Source: JAZSQZ01 sp045538175
Lineage (GTDB): Bacteria > Bacillota > Clostridia > Christensenellales > UBA1242
Assembly (NCBI GenBank): GCA_045538175.1
Contig: JAZSQZ010000105.1
Location: forward strand, 1-9,014
Reading direction: 5' to 3'
Length of the DNA: 9,014 bases
Position 1 is the stretch's first letter. The number at the start of each line of letters is the position of its first letter. Under the pieces are notes generated by a model. It had not been told where the DNA came from and searched no databases. It saw nothing but the letters and a program-made list of their open reading frames with translations. Shown in pieces: positions 5,053 to 9,014 of the stretch. The position numbers and the translations under genes were made by a program.

Positions 5053-8000
5053 ATGAAGCACTTTTTTAAATTATTAGCAATAGTTGTTCTAAGTGTTATA
5101 GGTGCCGTCGGTGTCGGGATAGGCATTCTTTATTTGTCGGGTGGCTTTGACGCTAAAGTTGTAGAGCCAACTGACATTGCTTTTGTTGAAGACAGGATTA
5201 TGACTTACGGTCCAACTGACCTTAAAGTTGAAACAACGACAGAAGAAGTTGATCCAAACTGTGAGCTTACAATTACAGCTCTTCCAAGGGATATTGTAAA
5301 AGTTCCAAATAAGGTTAAAATCAACCAAAGATTTGTTGTTTGGCCGGTTATTGATACTGATGGAGAAAACGTTGGTGGTAAGGTAACAATCACTGCAAGT
5401 TACAAAGGTCAACTTGTTACAGAGTGTAAAGTCTTTATCGACGTTGAGGTTAAGTCTATTCAAGTTTCAATGACAAACGCAAATGCAAAGTGGGGAGAGA
5501 CTGTTAACTTTACAACACAAGTTTTCCCACAAAGAGCATTAAACCCTAATGATGAAGAAAGTACTGCAGGAACAAGTTGGGAAGATTATGGTTCAAAAAC
5601 AATTTTCTATTATCTTGTTGATGCAGACGATCAACCACTTGAAACAAAGTATGCAGAATTTATAGTAGGTACAGAACTTGTTGGTTCAACAATTTCAAGC
5701 AAAGATATTGAAGAAGCAAAACAAGAAGGAAAACCTGTTGCAATCAAAACAAAAAATAATGAAGCAACAAACCCTGTTACATTTTACATAAAGGCTTTCG
5801 TCTATAGTACTTATAGCGAGCAAGCAAAATATCAAGAATTAGACCAAAGCGAACAAATTGCAAATATGATTTTGGACACAAACTCAAACCCTGAGAGTGA
5901 AGATTATCGTAAGCAAAACCATGTTACACTTACAAACTTTGAAATTGATGGTATGGAAAGTTCACTTTATTCAAGTGACCCAGACAATTTAAAAGTTGTT
6001 GAAGTGTATTTGTATGAAGAAACAGTTTTTGTTGCTAATATGAAAACAACAACATCTTCAGACCTTAGAAAAGACCTTGATATTTCCTTATATACAGACA
6101 CCCCTGGTGCTGATACAAGTATTATTGATTTCTTTATTAGAGATAACGTAACACTTTCAATTGACGATACATCTTACTTCTCATTTGGTGAAGAAAAAGA
6201 TGGGGAAGGTAGATATCACGCAGTAGATGGTGGCGAAACATCTGATTATTGGACATGGAAGTTGGTATGGAATACACCTGATATTGCAAACTATGAAGCA
6301 CTTGGAAAAGAATTCGTAATCACTGTTCAATATGCTGATAGTGAAACAATTAAGTTCTCATTTAAGATTAGAGTAATTGATAGACAATCATCTTCACTTA
6401 CATACGAAACTGATACAGAAAATAATTATTTCTCAGTTAAGAGTGGAGAAGAGTTAAAGATTTTCTCATCATACTTTAAAGTAAATCCTGATGATGCAAC
6501 TTTTGACCTTGTCAAAGTTTATCTTACAAGTTTAAGAAATACAATTCGTTATGTCCCAGAAGTTGGCGATACAACATACTATACAACATTTGCTTTCTAC
6601 AAAGAAAAGGCAGAAAAATTAGGTTGTGACACAATCAATGGTGCAGATAGTTTAGGTAATACAATTAAGTATTTCTCATCTCCAGATTTCGCTGAAGGTA
6701 CAGCAATCGACGATATTGATACTTATGTTGGTTATGTTTATGCAAAAGGTGAGTATTCAAGAGGTCTTGCAAATGCATCTTCTGCAGTACCTATTAGAAT
6801 TTACTATGTAGACGCAGGTACAGACTTAGAAATTCATAATATCAAATTCTATGCACCAAGTCTTTCAGGATATGAAGAAACACCATTCCTTAAAGTAAAT
6901 GGCATAACAGTTACAACAGACTTTGATGTTGTTGTAGATGATTACGACAATATCTATATCTTGGTTAAATCAAGCGACAATCGTCTTGTATTTGGAAACA
7001 TCGGTACAGTTGTTGCAACAGCACAAGTTGTTTATTGCGACAAAGATGGCAGAGGTATCGTAAACGCATTTGGCGAATATGTATGGACAGATACAACAGT
7101 TTCATTTGATATTGAAATTTATGACGAAGTTTCAGAGCTTTCATTCTTCTCAGAAAATGCTATTACAGATGTAAGAGAAGGTGTAGAAGGTATTACAGGT
7201 ACAAGCATTAGCGAAACCGAAAATATCCAAGAAGGAAATTATGTCTTAGAAGAAGACAGAATCTATTATGTATATGTCAAGAGTCCAAATTCAGAAGCAC
7301 TTGACCTTGCAGTAGATGGTGTCGGCAGAACAAACATTACAATCACTCCTTTCTATAGAAGCGAGTTGGAATCAAAACCATATTACGAAGCATTAACAAC
7401 AATCAACCAAGACGCAGTCACATATGATTGGGAAAGAAGAATTGTTGGCACAGAATATGGTTACAGAATTAGATTTATGCTCGACAATTGTTATAAGATT
7501 GAAATCGAAGGCGAAGAAGTATTAGACATTATCTACAAAATCGAAATAACAGTTGACGATTGTAAACTTGTTGGTTACTTTAAAGTTATAGATAATATCA
7601 TCGAATCAGCTGATATTAAGTATAACGAACAAAACATTGATAAAACAGCAGTTAGCAGTGATATTGAATCATATATCACAAGCGACGGTGCAAATCTTGT
7701 CTTAAAGGCATATAACAGTGTTATCGACAATGATACAAACGAAATCATTGCAGAAGGTGGTCTTATCAATTTTGACAACCTTACATTTACACTTAATATG
7801 GCAGATGGCACAGAAACTGTTGCTACAATGAGATACGATATTGAAAACTTAACAAAGTCTGTCAGCATTAACAATCTTATCTATTTCTCAAATGGCAAAC
7901 TTGTTGTCAAAAATGTTCCTTATGTTGAAGGTGGCGTAAAGATTAAAGTTTCAATTTCAAGTGAAGGATTTACAGGACTTAACAGTTTCTATAAACTTTC

Positions 8001-9014
8001 AGGCAGTTCATTTGTTCTTTCAAAAGAAGACGCAACTGCAGAATTTACTTTAATTATTTACGGTTTACAAATCAACATCACTAAAAACGAAGAAGCTCCG
8101 GTTACTGTTAAAGGTGTTAAACTTTCAACAATCAACTTAGCAGTAGCAGATGGTGAAAACTTTAACAGATTGATTTTCGAAATTAAAGATAAAGCAGATG
8201 AAGATGTTACAATTGATGTTTCAAAAGTTATCGACTTTGTTTTATACAGTGGTACAAGTGAACAATTATATGCAATTAGTGGTTCAGTTATCACAATCTT
8301 AGACGATATTTCAGCATCAAACAATATTCTTGTTTACTTCTATATCGGCGATAACACAATCACAATCGACGGTGGTAGCACATCATATACAATCTTTATC
8401 GACCCAATCTTTAGGGCAGACATTGTTGATGGTAAAGACACAATCGATGCACCTTTAATGGAAGAAAAGATTACTGATACTATCGTAAATGTTTTAAGAA
8501 ACGATGAAGATTTAAGTAGTTATACAAACTTCTATGTTGAATATGTTTTAGATTCAACTCAAGAAGGATATGAAAACTTAACAAAATATGTAGAATTTGT
8601 ACGTACAGGTGTAAATTCTTATATCAATGTTTCAAACATTCCAGCAGATTTTGAAATCGATGTAAAACTTACAATTTATGAAGCACTTGGCAACACTTAT
8701 ACTGTTGAATACCAAGGCACAACTTATACACAAAAGAAAGGCTTCTATACAGGCAATTATGAATTCCCTGTAAGTAACTATACTTATGAAGATGTTGCAG
8801 TTGACGGTTCAAGGATTAGTTACACAGAAAGCAAAGAAGGCGCAACAAAAGTTGACCTTGCAGAAATCACAAAAGAATACAGAGTTGAATATAACGATAT
8901 GACTTTTGTTTATGATGGCGCAGGCTCTTTCTATTGCGATGGATACGAATTACCTTTAAGAGATTATTCTTATGTTATGGGTGAAGATAAACTTTATCAC
9001 AAGGCATCAAGTTA
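5053..9014 (+). CDS. Very large membrane-anchored extracellular beta-rich protein (3' partial)
   Basis: The frame stays open from the ATG at 5053 to the right edge, 1,320 complete codons with no stop. Residues 1-4 are MKHF. Residues about 5-27 form a single hydrophobic helix rich in Gly and Val (LLAIVVLSVIGAVGVGIGIL) with no lipobox and no clear signal-peptidase site, so it reads as an uncleaved N-terminal anchor with the rest outside. The exported part is acidic, Thr/Ser/Tyr/Asn-rich and full of alternating hydrophobic strands, as in stacked Ig-like or similar beta-sandwich domains. The first is at about residues 37-140 and contains Cys70 and Cys125, possibly a disulfide. Later cysteines are sparse (525, 662, 813, 837, 1295). 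No enzyme motif, choline-binding repeat or sortase signal is seen; a wall or membrane attachment site could lie beyond the edge. Start is set by AAAGGGG at 5041-5047 and a consensus promoter. An adhesin or surface-layer-like role is only a guess. Confidence 0.85.
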   Translation, partial: MKHFFKLLAIVVLSVIGAVGVGIGILYLSGGFDAKVVEPTDIAFVEDRIMTYGPTDLKVETTTEEVDPNCELTITALPRDIVKVPNKVKINQRFVVWPVIDTDGENVGGKVTITASYKGQLVTECKVFIDVEVKSIQVSMTNANAKWGETVNFTTQVFPQRALNPNDEESTAGTSWEDYGSKTIFYYLVDADDQPLETKYAEFIVGTELVGSTISSKDIEEAKQEGKPVAIKTKNNEATNPVTFYIKAFVYSTYSEQAKYQELDQSEQIANMILDTNSNPESEDYRKQNHVTLTNFEIDGMESSLYSSDPDNLKVVEVYLYEETVFVANMKTTTSSDLRKDLDISLYTDTPGADTSIIDFFIRDNVTLSIDDTSYFSFGEEKDGEGRYHAVDGGETSDYWTWKLVWNTPDIANYEALGKEFVITVQYADSETIKFSFKIRVIDRQSSSLTYETDTENNYFSVKSGEELKIFSSYFKVNPDDATFDLVKVYLTSLRNTIRYVPEVGDTTYYTTFAFYKEKAEKLGCDTINGADSLGNTIKYFSSPDFAEGTAIDDIDTYVGYVYAKGEYSRGLANASSAVPIRIYYVDAGTDLEIHNIKFYAPSLSGYEETPFLKVNGITVTTDFDVVVDDYDNIYILVKSSDNRLVFGNIGTVVATAQVVYCDKDGRGIVNAFGEYVWTDTTVSFDIEIYDEVSELSFFSENAITDVREGVEGITGTSISETENIQEGNYVLEEDRIYYVYVKSPNSEALDLAVDGVGRTNITITPFYRSELESKPYYEALTTINQDAVTYDWERRIVGTEYGYRIRFMLDNCYKIEIEGEEVLDIIYKIEITVDDCKLVGYFKVIDNIIESADIKYNEQNIDKTAVSSDIESYITSDGANLVLKAYNSVIDNDTNEIIAEGGLINFDNLTFTLNMADGTETVATMRYDIENLTKSVSINNLIYFSNGKLVVKNVPYVEGGVKIKVSISSEGFTGLNSFYKLSGSSFVLSKEDATAEFTLIIYGLQINITKNEEAPVTVKGVKLSTINLAVADGENFNRLIFEIKDKADEDVTIDVSKVIDFVLYSGTSEQLYAISGSVITILDDISASNNILVYFYIGDNTITIDGGSTSYTIFIDPIFRADIVDGKDTIDAPLMEEKITDTIVNVLRNDEDLSSYTNFYVEYVLDSTQEGYENLTKYVEFVRTGVNSYINVSNIPADFEIDVKLTIYEALGNTYTVEYQGTTYTQKKGFYTGNYEFPVSNYTYEDVAVDGSRISYTESKEGATKVDLAEITKEYRVEYNDMTFVYDGAGSFYCDGYELPLRDYSYVMGEDKLYHKASS

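Noticed and set aside
5089..8324. Minus-strand open frames inside the large surface protein gene
   Set aside because: All lie opposite a continuous 1,320-codon frame with promoter and ribosome binding site, and none has its own start signals or a recognisable product.

Overview
The window is about 9 kb of AT-rich DNA (roughly one third G+C by eye). It looks like chromosome from a low-GC, endospore-forming Firmicute, most likely an uncultured clostridial lineage. The evidence is a spore germinant-receptor gene pair, A-rich Shine-Dalgarno sites (AAAGGAG), consensus sigma-A promoters and the rpsF-ssb-rpsR ribosomal/replication operon. Species cannot be named from the sequence. There are eight protein genes, no tRNA, rRNA, CRISPR or insertion sequence, and no gene-free stretch over 300 bases.

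Layout. Positions 2-2244 (+) hold the end of a germinant-receptor operon: a GerAB-type permease cut by the window edge, then a GerAC-type subunit that starts inside the permease stop codon. A bidirectional hairpin terminator separates it from a convergent gene at 2283-3047 (-). That gene encodes a HicB-like domain followed by 124 residues very rich in Cys, Asp, Glu and His. A 124-base divergent promoter region leads to a small four-helix membrane protein of unknown function at 3172-3705 (+). A second bidirectional terminator follows. Positions 4784-3745 (-) are the rpsF-ssb-rpsR operon (ribosomal proteins S6 and S18 flanking single-strand DNA-binding protein). It has a clear promoter and a hairpin leader that probably serves S6:S18 autoregulation. 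Diverging from it, 5053 to the right edge (+) is a very large membrane-anchored extracellular beta-rich protein, at least 1,320 residues and still open at the window end.

How the genes work together. GerAB and GerAC would sit in the inner spore membrane with a GerAA partner, presumably encoded to the left, to sense germinants. S6, SSB and S18 are housekeeping. The other three genes have their own promoters or terminators and no demonstrable link to their neighbours. The most unusual item is the HicB-like/Cys-Asp-His fusion, which resembles a metal-binding protein with a repurposed antitoxin fold. No toxin partner or HTH domain is seen nearby.
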